Assembly: GCA_903958565.1 (NCBI GenBank)
Contig: CAJBTJ010000163.1
Coordinates: 1 to 33,587 of the forward strand
Source: an uncultured beta proteobacterium
GTDB lineage: Bacteria; Pseudomonadota; Gammaproteobacteria; Burkholderiales; Burkholderiaceae_B
Direction: 5' to 3'
Length of the DNA stretch: 33,587 bases
Part shown: piece by piece, positions 1-7,613 of the stretch
Position numbering within the stretch: position 1 is the first letter of the stretch
Layout of the letters: each line of letters starts with the position of its first letter
Notes under the pieces: generated by a model
Database searches by the model: none
The model's input: only the letters and a program-made list of their open reading frames with translations
What the model was told of the DNA's origin: nothing
Translations under genes and position numbers: made by a program

Positions 1-261
1 ATCGTTCAGCGTACGCATTAAGTCGCCGCGCACCGTGCAGCACACGCAACCGTTCGACAGCTCGACGATCTCTTCGTCCTGATCTTGGACGAGCAAGTCG
101 TTATCGATGCTTTCTGGTCCGAATTCATTCTCGATCACGGCGATGCGCTTGCCGTGATATTCGGTCAGGATGCGTTTGAGGAGGGTCGTTTTACCTGCAC
201 CGAGAAAGCCGGTGAGGATTGTGACGGGGACCATTTTGTCCAGACTGCTAGGGGAATTCAT
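1..261 (-). CDS. CobW/COG0523-family metal-binding GTPase, N-terminal part (continues beyond window start)
   Basis: Reverse-strand translation MNSPSSLDKMVPVTILTGFLGAGKTTLLKRILTEYHGKRIAVIENEFGPESIDND...VELSNGCVCCTVRGDL: Walker A GxxGxGKT and the CxCC motif typical of COG0523. Confidence 0.93.
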   Translation of the reverse strand, partial: MNSPSSLDKMVPVTILTGFLGAGKTTLLKRILTEYHGKRIAVIENEFGPESIDNDLLVQDQDEEIVELSNGCVCCTVRGDLMRTLND

Positions 262-372
262 GAGCGGATTAACTTCAAAAACGGAAAGGGTGCATCAGGC
301 ACCGGACCAAGCCTAGACTTCAAGGCAAGGCGGGATTACAGCACAGCCCACGCCAAGGGGCAAACATTCTAG

Positions 373-394
373 ACTGGGGGTTTATACCCCTAGT
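373..394. promoter_or_regulatory. Perfect inverted repeat ACTGGGGG-TTTATA-CCCCTAGT upstream of the CobW-type gene
   Basis: 8-bp arms (one G-T wobble) with a 6-nt spacer, about 112 nt upstream of the cobW-type start; no U-tract on either strand. Confidence 0.4.
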
Positions 395-510
395 TGGCAA
401 AAATACTTAGTGCCGCGAGCTTAGCAGACCCAAATTGCAATACCCTGACAAATGGGGGCGCTTTACGTAATTTCAATAAGAAAGTTTATTTTAGCTAAAT
501 TAATAATTAT

Positions 511-1485
511 TTAGCTTTTGCGTCCGGCACGAGGGTGGGCGGAATCGTACGCTCGGGCCAGATGCTGAAAATCTAGCTTTGTATACAGTTGGGTGGTGGA
601 AATGTTGGCGTGACCAAGCATTTCTTGTACCGCACGCAAATCCTGGGCAGATTGCAACACGTGGCTCGCAAAGCTGTGGCGCAACACGTGCGGGTGCACA
701 TGGGTAGGCAAACCGGCCAGCAGCGCCAGACGGGTGAGTTGGGATTGCACAACACGAGGGCTGATCCGTCGTCCGCGTGCGCCTAAAAAAAGCGCCGTGG
801 CATCTACGTCCGGGGCTTGCGATAGGGCGAGCGCGGGGCGGGCCTCGAGCCACTGCCCCAAGCTGGCTCTTGCCTGCGTACCAATCGGTACGGAGCGGCG
901 CTTGCCGCCTTTGCCCAGAACGTGAACCTCTTGTTCGCGTAGATCAATCCAGCCCGCCGAGGTGTACTCCTTGGATTGGGTGTATTGCAGGTCAAGGCTC
1001 ACGAGTTCGCTGAGCCGCAGGCCGCTCGAATAGAAGAGCTCAAACATGGCCCGATCGCGCAGACCGACTGGGTCGGTGCGTGTGGTCAGGACGGTGGCGT
1101 CCAGCAGGGCCTGGGTCTGATCGACAGACAGCGCTTTGGGTAGGCTGCGCTTGATCTTTGGCGCGCGCACATCTGCTGCGGGGTTAGTCGGCATCTTGGC
1201 TTGCGGCGCCCACCATTTGAAAAAACCGCGCCAAGCCGCCAGCATGCGAGCAAGGCTTCGAGGGCTATGCCCTTGCGCATGTAGGCGTCCTAGAAAATGC
1301 CGAATGTTGCCATTGACGACTTGCTCGAGTGGCTTGTCCTCATGGAGTCTGACAAGCTGTTGCAAGTCACGGCGATAGGCGTCAAGCGTATGAACAGAAT
1401 AGCGTCGGTTACGCTCGAGATGCGTCAGCCACAGAACGACGCTTTCAGGTAGCAGTGGTTCGATGGCCTCGGACATTTTCTTCAA
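511..1485 (-). CDS. xerC: Tyrosine recombinase XerC
   Basis: 324-aa ORF with tyrosine recombinase motifs (SGLRLSELVSL, HVLRHSFASHVLQ, LGHANISTTQLYTKLD); ATGA overlap with the upstream DUF484 gene. Confidence 0.95.
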   Translation of the reverse strand: MKKMSEAIEPLLPESVVLWLTHLERNRRYSVHTLDAYRRDLQQLVRLHEDKPLEQVVNGNIRHFLGRLHAQGHSPRSLARMLAAWRGFFKWWAPQAKMPTNPAADVRAPKIKRSLPKALSVDQTQALLDATVLTTRTDPVGLRDRAMFELFYSSGLRLSELVSLDLQYTQSKEYTSAGWIDLREQEVHVLGKGGKRRSVPIGTQARASLGQWLEARPALALSQAPDVDATALFLGARGRRISPRVVQSQLTRLALLAGLPTHVHPHVLRHSFASHVLQSAQDLRAVQEMLGHANISTTQLYTKLDFQHLARAYDSAHPRAGRKS

Positions 1486-2186
1486 GCGCGGGTATTGAGT
1501 GTCGGGATCGTTGGGTCGCCCGACGTCGCGCTGCTGTTTAAACGCGAAAGCGCAGCGCTGGCGAGAATCCCGACTGTCTGCAGAAAAGCACGACCCATAT
1601 CCGGCGCAAAGCGCTCAGCGTCGTCCGAACCGAGCACGAGCATGCCAAAGGCAGGCGCGTTTGGGGCGGGACGCAGTGACAGAACGGCAAACGATGCAGG
1701 TGGACGCTTGAGCCAGCTAGCAGCGGTGAGTTTGGTGTCGTTCCCGCAGTACGGTGTGGTCAGCGCATTGGCATAGTCACGCACCTCATTCGACACGGCT
1801 TCGCCGATGCCTTCTTCAGGGAGGTCTAAACTCCATAGACGCATACCGACCTCTTGCAAATTGAACTGCTCAGTCAGGCCTTGCGCGACTTGCTCTGGCA
1901 CACGCGCAGTGACGGGCTCGGCTAGCATGCGCACACACCAGCGATTGAGCTTATCCGTGGTCAACTCATTAAGTGCGGCATTGCGCACGAGTTCGGCGAG
2001 ACGAAACTCAAAATCTTTCAGGCGCTCGCGTAGCGTTAGGATTTGACGCTCACCGAGCGAAATCGCACGCGCCTGATGGGGATGTGGCACTTCGATTGTT
2101 GAAAAAAGCTCTGCATGTTGCACAAAGAATTCTGGATGCTCTTGCAGAAAACGCGCGACGGTCTGTGCGGTTAGCGAATCAGTCAT
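1482..2186 (-). CDS. DUF484 family protein
   Basis: MTDSLTAQTVARFLQEHPEFFVQHAELF...VPHPHQARAISLGERQILTLRERLK is the typical DUF484 N-terminus; located between dapF and xerC as in many proteobacteria. Confidence 0.9.
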   Translation of the reverse strand: MTDSLTAQTVARFLQEHPEFFVQHAELFSTIEVPHPHQARAISLGERQILTLRERLKDFEFRLAELVRNAALNELTTDKLNRWCVRMLAEPVTARVPEQVAQGLTEQFNLQEVGMRLWSLDLPEEGIGEAVSNEVRDYANALTTPYCGNDTKLTAASWLKRPPASFAVLSLRPAPNAPAFGMLVLGSDDAERFAPDMGRAFLQTVGILASAALSRLNSSATSGDPTIPTLNTRA

Positions 2187-2213
2187 GGCTACATACTCAT
2201 TAAGAAGAGTGAA

Positions 2214-3104
2214 CTAAATACCTGCGGGGATCGAGGCCACCAAGCGGTCGATATCAATGCTGCTGGAAAAAACGGTTGTGGTCGGACCGGTCATGCGCAG
2301 CGCCTGACCATCCCATTCAATCGTGAGCCAGCCGCCTCGCGCGCGTAAGCGCACCGGCGAATCGAGAAGCCCGCGCCGAATGCCGGCCGCCACTGCGGCA
2401 CAGGCGCCTGTGCCGCAAGCGAGCGTTTCACCTGCGCCGCGCTCGTAAACGCGCAGGTAGGCGGTGTGCCGATCGACGACTTGTAAAAAGCCTGCATTCA
2501 CACGGCGCGTAAACCGCGGATGGGATTCAATCAGCGGACCGATTTGCGCTACGGGGGCGTGATCAACATCCGCAACAACTTGCACGGCGTGTGGATTTGA
2601 AATCGCAACGGCCGAAAGCCAGACGAGCTGCTCGGCACCGTTTACGTGCAAGGGCAAACCATAGAGCGTATCTGTGCCCTCGGTGCGCGCGGCGAGCCCC
2701 GTCACATCAAACGGCAGGTCGGCAGGCGCAAAGCGGGTTTGGCCCATATCCACCACAACATCCCCATTGGGCAGTGCCTCGAGGGTGATCAGGCCAGTCG
2801 CGATTTCCGCGCGTAAGGGGTTGCGGGAGGACAGTTTTTGTTCGTGAACAAATTTAACGAAACAGCGCGCGCCGTTCCCGCAGTGTTCGACTTCACCGCC
2901 ATCCGCATTGAATATGCGATAACGAAAATCCGCTTCAGGATGGTGGGGGGTGTCGACTAATAAGATTTGGTCACAGCCAATGCCGAACTGTCGGTGAGCG
3001 AGCGCCCGTGCGCGTTCTGGGGTCATGTCAATGGACTGACGCACCCCATCGAGCATGACGAAATCATTGCCCAAACCGTGCATTTTGGTGAAGTTCCAGA
3101 TCAT
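2214..3104 (-). CDS. dapF: Diaminopimelate epimerase
   Basis: [30 protein letters not shown] and [10 protein letters not shown] catalytic Cys motifs. Start placed at the Met preceding IWNFTKMHG, with GGAGGA upstream; the ORF extends to 3122. Confidence 0.95.
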   Translation of the reverse strand: MIWNFTKMHGLGNDFVMLDGVRQSIDMTPERARALAHRQFGIGCDQILLVDTPHHPEADFRYRIFNADGGEVEHCGNGARCFVKFVHEQKLSSRNPLRAEIATGLITLEALPNGDVVVDMGQTRFAPADLPFDVTGLAARTEGTDTLYGLPLHVNGAEQLVWLSAVAISNPHAVQVVADVDHAPVAQIGPLIESHPRFTRRVNAGFLQVVDRHTAYLRVYERGAGETLACGTGACAAVAAGIRRGLLDSPVRLRARGGWLTIEWDGQALRMTGPTTTVFSSSIDIDRLVASIPAGI

Positions 3105-3186
3105 GTAGGCATTATCCTCCATTTACCTCATGGGTAGATACCTGTGTGCTTGTGACTTGCTGGCGTAAGGTTATAAGCAGACGTAA

Positions 3187-3216
3187 TTACAACAATTGAT
3201 TAATTTCGCATAAAAT
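3187..3216 (+). promoter_or_regulatory. Putative sigma70-type metK promoter (TTACAA, 18 nt, TAAAAT)
   Basis: TTACAA at 3187-3192 and TAAAAT at 3211-3216; predicted start near 3222-3224, at the 5' edge of the pseudoknot. Confidence 0.4.
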
Positions 3217-3222
3217 ACCGAC

Positions 3223-3266
3223 AGTCGCTGAGTTAACCGACAACTTGCGGAGCGACTACGCTAGGT
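3223..3266 (+). ncRNA. Candidate SAM-II-like H-type pseudoknot in the metK leader
   Basis: P1 AGTCGCT (3223-3229)/AGCGACT (3251-3257), perfect 7 bp; loop GAGTTAACCGACAACTTGCGG pairs with the 3' tail through GCG (3247-3249)/CGC (3259-3261) and ACC (3236-3238)/GGT (3264-3266). Confidence 0.45.
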
Positions 3267-3416
3267 CTAAGCCGATGTGCTGGGCCGGCATAAAAATAAT
3301 TCCGCTAAAGCGTCGCGCCCATTCCAGCGTCTATCAGCGTCTTTGACAGGTGAAGGTACGGGGTGCAACGCACCTCCTTAACCTACCCCTCTGGTTTTCC
3401 AGAAAAGGACGTGATC

Positions 3417-4583
3417 ATGTCTAAAGCTAGCGATTATCTCTTTACCTCTGAATCGGTCTCTGAAGGCCATCCCGACAAGGTCGCTGACCAAGTCTCCGAT
3501 GCCATTCTTGATGCGATCTTCACTCAAGACCCTCACGCCCGTGTCGCCGCCGAAACGCTGTGTAACACTGGTTTGGTTGTGCTTGCTGGTGAAATCACCA
3601 CCTCTGCGAACGTTGACTACATCCAGGTTGCGCGCGATACCATCAAGCGTATCGGCTACGACAATACCGAATACGGTATTGACTACAAAGGGTGTGCCGT
3701 GTTGGTGGCCTATGACAAGCAATCACCCGACATCGCGCAGGGTGTGGATCGTTCGTCCGAAGACTATTTGAACCAAGGCGCTGGTGACCAAGGCTTGATG
3801 TTTGGTTACGCGTGTAACGAGACACCGGATCTGATGCCCGCACCGATCTGGTACGCACACCGTTTGGTACAGCGTCAGAGCGAATTGCGTAAAGACGGCC
3901 GACTGCCTTGGCTGCGCCCAGACGCAAAGTCGCAAGTCACTTTCCGTTATGTGGATGGCAAGCCTGTTGAAGTGGATACGGTTGTGTTGTCGACCCAGCA
4001 TGCCCCCGAGATTTCGCAGACAGAGATCCATGAAGCGGTGATCGAACACATCATTCGCCCAAGCTTCCCAGCAGGTCTGTTGACGGCAAAAACTAAGTTC
4101 CTGATCAACCCGACCGGTCGCTTTGTGATCGGTGGTCCCCAGGGCGATTGCGGGTTGACCGGCCGTAAGATCATTGTTGATACCTACGGTGGCGCATGCC
4201 GTCACGGTGGCGGCGCGTTCTCGGGCAAGGATCCTTCAAAGGTTGACCGTTCGGCGGCTTACGCTGCGCGTTACGTTGCCAAAAACATTGTGGCGGCCGG
4301 TTTGGCTAGCAAGTGCGAAGTGCAGGTCAGCTACGCGATTGGTGTGGCAGAGCCTATCAACATTACCGTCAACACCGACGGCACAGGCGTGGTGTCAGAC
4401 GAGCAGTTGTCCAAGTTGGTCCGTGAGCATTTCGACTTGCGTCCCAAGGGCATCGTCAACATGCTTGACCTCTTGCGCCCGATCTACAGCAAGACAGCTG
4501 CCTACGGTCACTTCGGCCGCAACGAGCCTGAGTTCAGCTGGGAAGCCACTGACAAGGCCGCTGCGCTTAAGAAGGCTGTTTAA
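3417..4583 (+). CDS. metK: S-adenosylmethionine synthase
   Basis: [32 protein letters not shown]..., [31 protein letters not shown]. Start at 3417 with AAAAGGA upstream. Confidence 0.98.
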   Translation: MSKASDYLFTSESVSEGHPDKVADQVSDAILDAIFTQDPHARVAAETLCNTGLVVLAGEITTSANVDYIQVARDTIKRIGYDNTEYGIDYKGCAVLVAYDKQSPDIAQGVDRSSEDYLNQGAGDQGLMFGYACNETPDLMPAPIWYAHRLVQRQSELRKDGRLPWLRPDAKSQVTFRYVDGKPVEVDTVVLSTQHAPEISQTEIHEAVIEHIIRPSFPAGLLTAKTKFLINPTGRFVIGGPQGDCGLTGRKIIVDTYGGACRHGGGAFSGKDPSKVDRSAAYAARYVAKNIVAAGLASKCEVQVSYAIGVAEPINITVNTDGTGVVSDEQLSKLVREHFDLRPKGIVNMLDLLRPIYSKTAAYGHFGRNEPEFSWEATDKAAALKKAV

Positions 4584-4774
4584 TGGCAGACACGAGCACG
4601 CCCGATTCACCTTGCGTCGCGGTGTGCTCGACCTTGTTTGACGACATCTGTCGCGGCTGCGGTCGCACCGTGATGGAAGTCTCGAACTGGGTGTTTATGG
4701 ACGACGCCGAAAAGCAAGCCGTCTGGGTGCGTATTCGTGCTGAGGGCTACCCAAGACGACCTGACGGAAAGTAA
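4583..4774 (+). CDS. DUF1289 domain-containing small Cys-rich protein
   Basis: 63 aa, SPCVAVCSTLFDDICRGCGRTVMEVSNW (CxxxC...CxGCxR); start overlaps the metK stop (TAATG). Confidence 0.88.
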   Translation: MADTSTPDSPCVAVCSTLFDDICRGCGRTVMEVSNWVFMDDAEKQAVWVRIRAEGYPRRPDGK

Positions 4775-4777
4775 AAA

Positions 4778-4824
4778 AGAAAAGAGCGCTTGGTGTGAAC
4801 TACACCCCAAACGCTCTTTTTTAT
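4778..4824. terminator. Bidirectional rho-independent terminator
   Basis: AAAAAAGAAAAGAGCGCTTGGTGTG-AACTA-CACCCCAAACGCTCTTTTTT between convergent genes. Confidence 0.85.
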
Positions 4825-4849
4825 TTCCGCTTCACGAATACCGCGTCTT

Positions 4850-5758
4850 TTACTTCTTATCTGACAGCGTATCGCCAGCAAGTGTCTCTGTGAGCTTGGC
4901 AATCGCAGTGTGATCCTGTCCGGGCCCCAACATTGCAGCACAAGAGGCCCACATTTCACGGCACAGGGCCGAGAATGGTGTCGGGGTGTTGGTGTCGCGT
5001 CCGATCTCGAGCGCGATACTCAAATCCTTGACCATCAAGTCCAGCCCGAAGCCTGCGTTGTACTGACCCGACAACACAAATTGTTTGAATTTCTTTTGAG
5101 TCGAGTTGTTCATTCCCGTCGAAGAGTTCAGCACATCGACCATTGCTGAAGGATCCAGACCAAAGCGTTTGCCAATCATCAGTGCTTCGACGCCAATCAG
5201 AAAACCACCGGCCGAGACCAGGTTGTTCAGCGCTTTCATCGCATGTGCGGAGCCAACATCACCCGTGCGGGTAATGGAGGTACCCATACAGGACAACACA
5301 GGGCGTACACGCTCAAGAATGGCTTCGCTACCGCCAAACATGATCGCGAGTTCGCCCGTCTTGGCGCGCGGCACGCCGCCCGAAACAGGCGCATCAACCA
5401 TATGCGCGCCCGCTGCCGCGACTTGCTCGGCCAAGCTGCGTGTGATGGTGGGTACGCCCGAACTCATCTCGATCACGACAGCGTCTTTACGCAGCCCGGC
5501 GAGTACGCCATTCGTGCCTTCAAGGACTGCCTGCACGATCGCGCTGGTGGGCAGAATTGTGATGATGATGTCGGACGCTGCCGCGAGCGCGCGGTTTGAT
5601 GCTGCGACCGTACCGCCGAGTTCTTTGGCGAAGGCCTGCGCGCGTTCAGACGACGCATCGACGATTTGTAGAGGATAGCCAGCTTTGTGCAGAAGGGCAG
5701 CCATGGGCCAGCCCATACTGCCTACGCCTACAAAACCTATGGTGGGTTTGGCGCTCAT
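4850..5758 (-). CDS. NAD(P)-dependent oxidoreductase, 3-hydroxyisobutyrate dehydrogenase family
   Basis: GFVGVGSMGWPMAALLHKAGYPLQIVD Rossmann motif, DAPVSGGVPRAKTGELAIMFGG, KALNNLVSAGGFL. Confidence 0.92.
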   Translation of the reverse strand: MSAKPTIGFVGVGSMGWPMAALLHKAGYPLQIVDASSERAQAFAKELGGTVAASNRALAAASDIIITILPTSAIVQAVLEGTNGVLAGLRKDAVVIEMSSGVPTITRSLAEQVAAAGAHMVDAPVSGGVPRAKTGELAIMFGGSEAILERVRPVLSCMGTSITRTGDVGSAHAMKALNNLVSAGGFLIGVEALMIGKRFGLDPSAMVDVLNSSTGMNNSTQKKFKQFVLSGQYNAGFGLDLMVKDLSIALEIGRDTNTPTPFSALCREMWASCAAMLGPGQDHTAIAKLTETLAGDTLSDKK

Positions 5759-6273
5759 TTCTTGACAGCCTTTTTAGTGGTCGGTTTTTTAGCGACAGCC
5801 TTTTTTGCTGCTGCTTTTTTTGCGGTTGGTTTTTTAGCAGCTGATTTTTTAGTGGTCGATTTTTTAGCGGCAGCTTTGGTGTAGGCGCCTTCCTCTTCCA
5901 ATACCTGGTTGGCTGCTTTGAAAGCGTCCAAGCCGGCAGGGATGCCACAGTAAACGGTTGCGTGCAGCAACACCTCTTTGATTTCTTCAACCGTTACGCC
6001 GTTGGCGAGTGCGCCTTTGACGTGTAGTTTGATCTCGGCTGAACGGTTCAGTGCGGTGAGCATTGCCAGGTTAAGCATGCTGCGTGTTTTACGGCTTAAA
6101 CCATCACGCGTCCAGGCGTAGCCCCAGCACCATTCGGTGGTGATGTGCTGGAACGCCATGGTGAAGTCGTTGGCCTTAGCGATCGAGCCATCCACATAGT
6201 CTGTGCCGAGTACCGCGCGGCGTACGGCCAGGCCGTCTTTAAAAAGTTTTGCAGTTTCGTTTTTGGCAGACAT
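5755..6273 (-). CDS. Carboxymuconolactone decarboxylase (CMD) family protein with C-terminal histone H1-like Lys/Ala tail
   Basis: MSAKNETAKLFKDGLAVRRAVLGTDYVDGS...TEWCWGYAWTRDGLSRKTRSMLNLAMLTALNRSAEIKLHVKGALANGVTVEEIKEVLLHATVYCGIPAGLDAF, then (KKxxx)n repeats; ATGA overlap with the downstream oxidoreductase gene. Confidence 0.92.
   Translation of the reverse strand: MSAKNETAKLFKDGLAVRRAVLGTDYVDGSIAKANDFTMAFQHITTEWCWGYAWTRDGLSRKTRSMLNLAMLTALNRSAEIKLHVKGALANGVTVEEIKEVLLHATVYCGIPAGLDAFKAANQVLEEEGAYTKAAAKKSTTKKSAAKKPTAKKAAAKKAVAKKPTTKKAVKK
5762..5878 (-). repeat. 15-nt period repeat encoding KKxxx pentapeptides
   Basis: KAAAKKSTTKKSAAKKPTAKKAAAKKAVAKKPTTKKAVKK; the plus strand shows TTTTTT at about 15-nt spacing. 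Confidence 0.9.
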
Positions 6274-6385
6274 GTGCAGCTCCAGGAAAAAAAGATAAAA
6301 ACTGTCAGAAGCATTCCGTCGCGCGGCGCGCGACGGTGCGATGATGACGGGTTGGGTACGATTGTCTGCGCTCGGCCTGACTGAT

Positions 6386-6425
6386 GTCAAGCACGCTGTC
6401 TGCTAATCTTCTTGACAGCGCGTGC
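6386..6425. promoter_or_regulatory. Overlapping inverted repeats in the divergent promoter region of the lactonase-like gene
   Basis: GTCAAG (6386-6391)/CTTGAC (6411-6416); GCACGCTGTC (6391-6400)/GACAGC-GC-GTGC (6414-6425). Confidence 0.4.
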
Positions 6426-6480
6426 GCAGCAAATCCAAAATGAACCAAACGGCGTCTTCAGACGCGAACACGGAGACACC

Positions 6481-7278
6481 ATGACACTGCCCCAATACGA
6501 GATCTTTGCGCTGCGTTACGGCACAATGGCCAAGCGCTCTCGTCGTGAGAACTTCATCACGCAGGATCCGCATGATGAACCCATGCCGATGGACTATTTT
6601 GTGTGGGTGGTGCGCAACGCTGAACGCACAATTTTGGTGGATACGGGTTTTAGCGCGCGCCAAGCCAAAGAAAGGGGGCGCACGCTCTTGCGCTGTCCGA
6701 TTGAGTCGCTGTCCTTGCTTGGGATTGCGCCAGAAGACATTCAAGATGTCGTGTTGACACACCTGCATTACGACCATGCAGGCAATATCGATTTATTGCC
6801 TAATGCGCGGTTCCATGTTCAAGACGGTGAGGTGGACTACGCCTGCGGTCGCCATATGTGCCACGGGTTGTTCCGTCATGCCTATGATATTGAGGACGTG
6901 GTCTCGCTCATCCGTCGCTTATACGCAAATCGCGTGGTGTTCCATGATGGTCGTCAAGAGCTTGCCCCCGGGCTCGAATTGATAAAAATCGGCGGACACA
7001 CCAAGGGACTGCAGTCCTTGCGTGTGCACACGGCGCGCGGCTGGGTAGTATTAGCCTCGGACGCCAGTCACTATTACGACAACATGGAAAAGCCGTCCCC
7101 CTTTCCGATTGTGTTTCATATCGGAGAGATGCTGGCGGGTTACGACACGCTGCGTGCGGCGGCCGCTTCGCCGCAGCACATCATCCCTGGGCACGATCCG
7201 CAAGTAAGAGAGCGTTACCCGTTCCATGGCAATCCAGCCGATGACATCGTGGCCTTGCACCAACCGCCCAAAGCGTAA
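6481..7278 (+). CDS. MBL-fold metallohydrolase, N-acyl-homoserine lactonase (AttM/AiiA-like) family
   Basis: VVLTHLHYDHAGNIDLLPNARFHVQ (HxHxDH), GGHTKGLQSL, VLASDASHYYDN, IIPGHDP. Start chosen at MTLPQYEIFALRYG. Confidence 0.85.
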   Translation: MTLPQYEIFALRYGTMAKRSRRENFITQDPHDEPMPMDYFVWVVRNAERTILVDTGFSARQAKERGRTLLRCPIESLSLLGIAPEDIQDVVLTHLHYDHAGNIDLLPNARFHVQDGEVDYACGRHMCHGLFRHAYDIEDVVSLIRRLYANRVVFHDGRQELAPGLELIKIGGHTKGLQSLRVHTARGWVVLASDASHYYDNMEKPSPFPIVFHIGEMLAGYDTLRAAAASPQHIIPGHDPQVRERYPFHGNPADDIVALHQPPKA

Positions 7279-7418
7279 GTGGCGGTGTAAGCGTTGACCT
7301 GAGCGGTGCCCTAATCGATGGCCTAATCGCTTAAACATCGCGGGGTCTTTTGCCTGTGATGCACACCAATAGGTGGGTAAACCCTGCAGAAGACCTATAA
7401 ACGGGCTACAATTGCCAT

Positions 7419-7526
7419 GCTTTTGAGGAGCGTTGCGACGGAACGGTGTTGGTTGTCCCGATATTCCGCCAGGCTCAAAAGCTTCCACGTTACCGTCGGC
7501 GAACCCGACCTTAACGGCGCTCACCC
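7419..7526 (+). ncRNA. S-adenosylhomocysteine (SAH) riboswitch
   Basis: P1 GCTTTTGAG (7419-7427)/CTCAAAAGC (7474-7482), perfect 9 bp; conserved GAGGAGCGTTGCGACGG core; pseudoknot GAGCG (7428-7432)/CGCTC (7518-7522) with AACGGCGCTCACC; directly upstream of ahcY. Confidence 0.93.
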
Positions 7527-7613
7527 AATCCTGTCTTTGCAGCGTTTGTGGTGGTGCCGTATCAATACAGCCCCTCTGACGTTGCAAGCAGGCCTAACGG
7601 AGCCTACTTAGCC

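Noticed and set aside
493-516. AT-rich hairpin AGCTAAAT-taataatt-ATTTAGCT at the xerC stop as a terminator
   Set aside because: Perfect 8-bp arms but AT-rich, with no clear U-tract in the xerC direction; not strong enough to call.
3723-4205. 160-aa ORF antisense to metK
   Set aside because: Lies wholly inside a clearly coding gene on the other strand; no recognisable protein family.
5106-5678. 190-aa plus-strand ORF inside the oxidoreductase gene
   Set aside because: Antisense shadow ORF; the minus-strand protein has clear family motifs.
5646-5990. Possible frameshift product from A-rich runs in the KKxxx tail
   Set aside because: The alternative frame is open, but no convincing slippery site with a stimulatory element was seen; kept only as a check under the tail finding.
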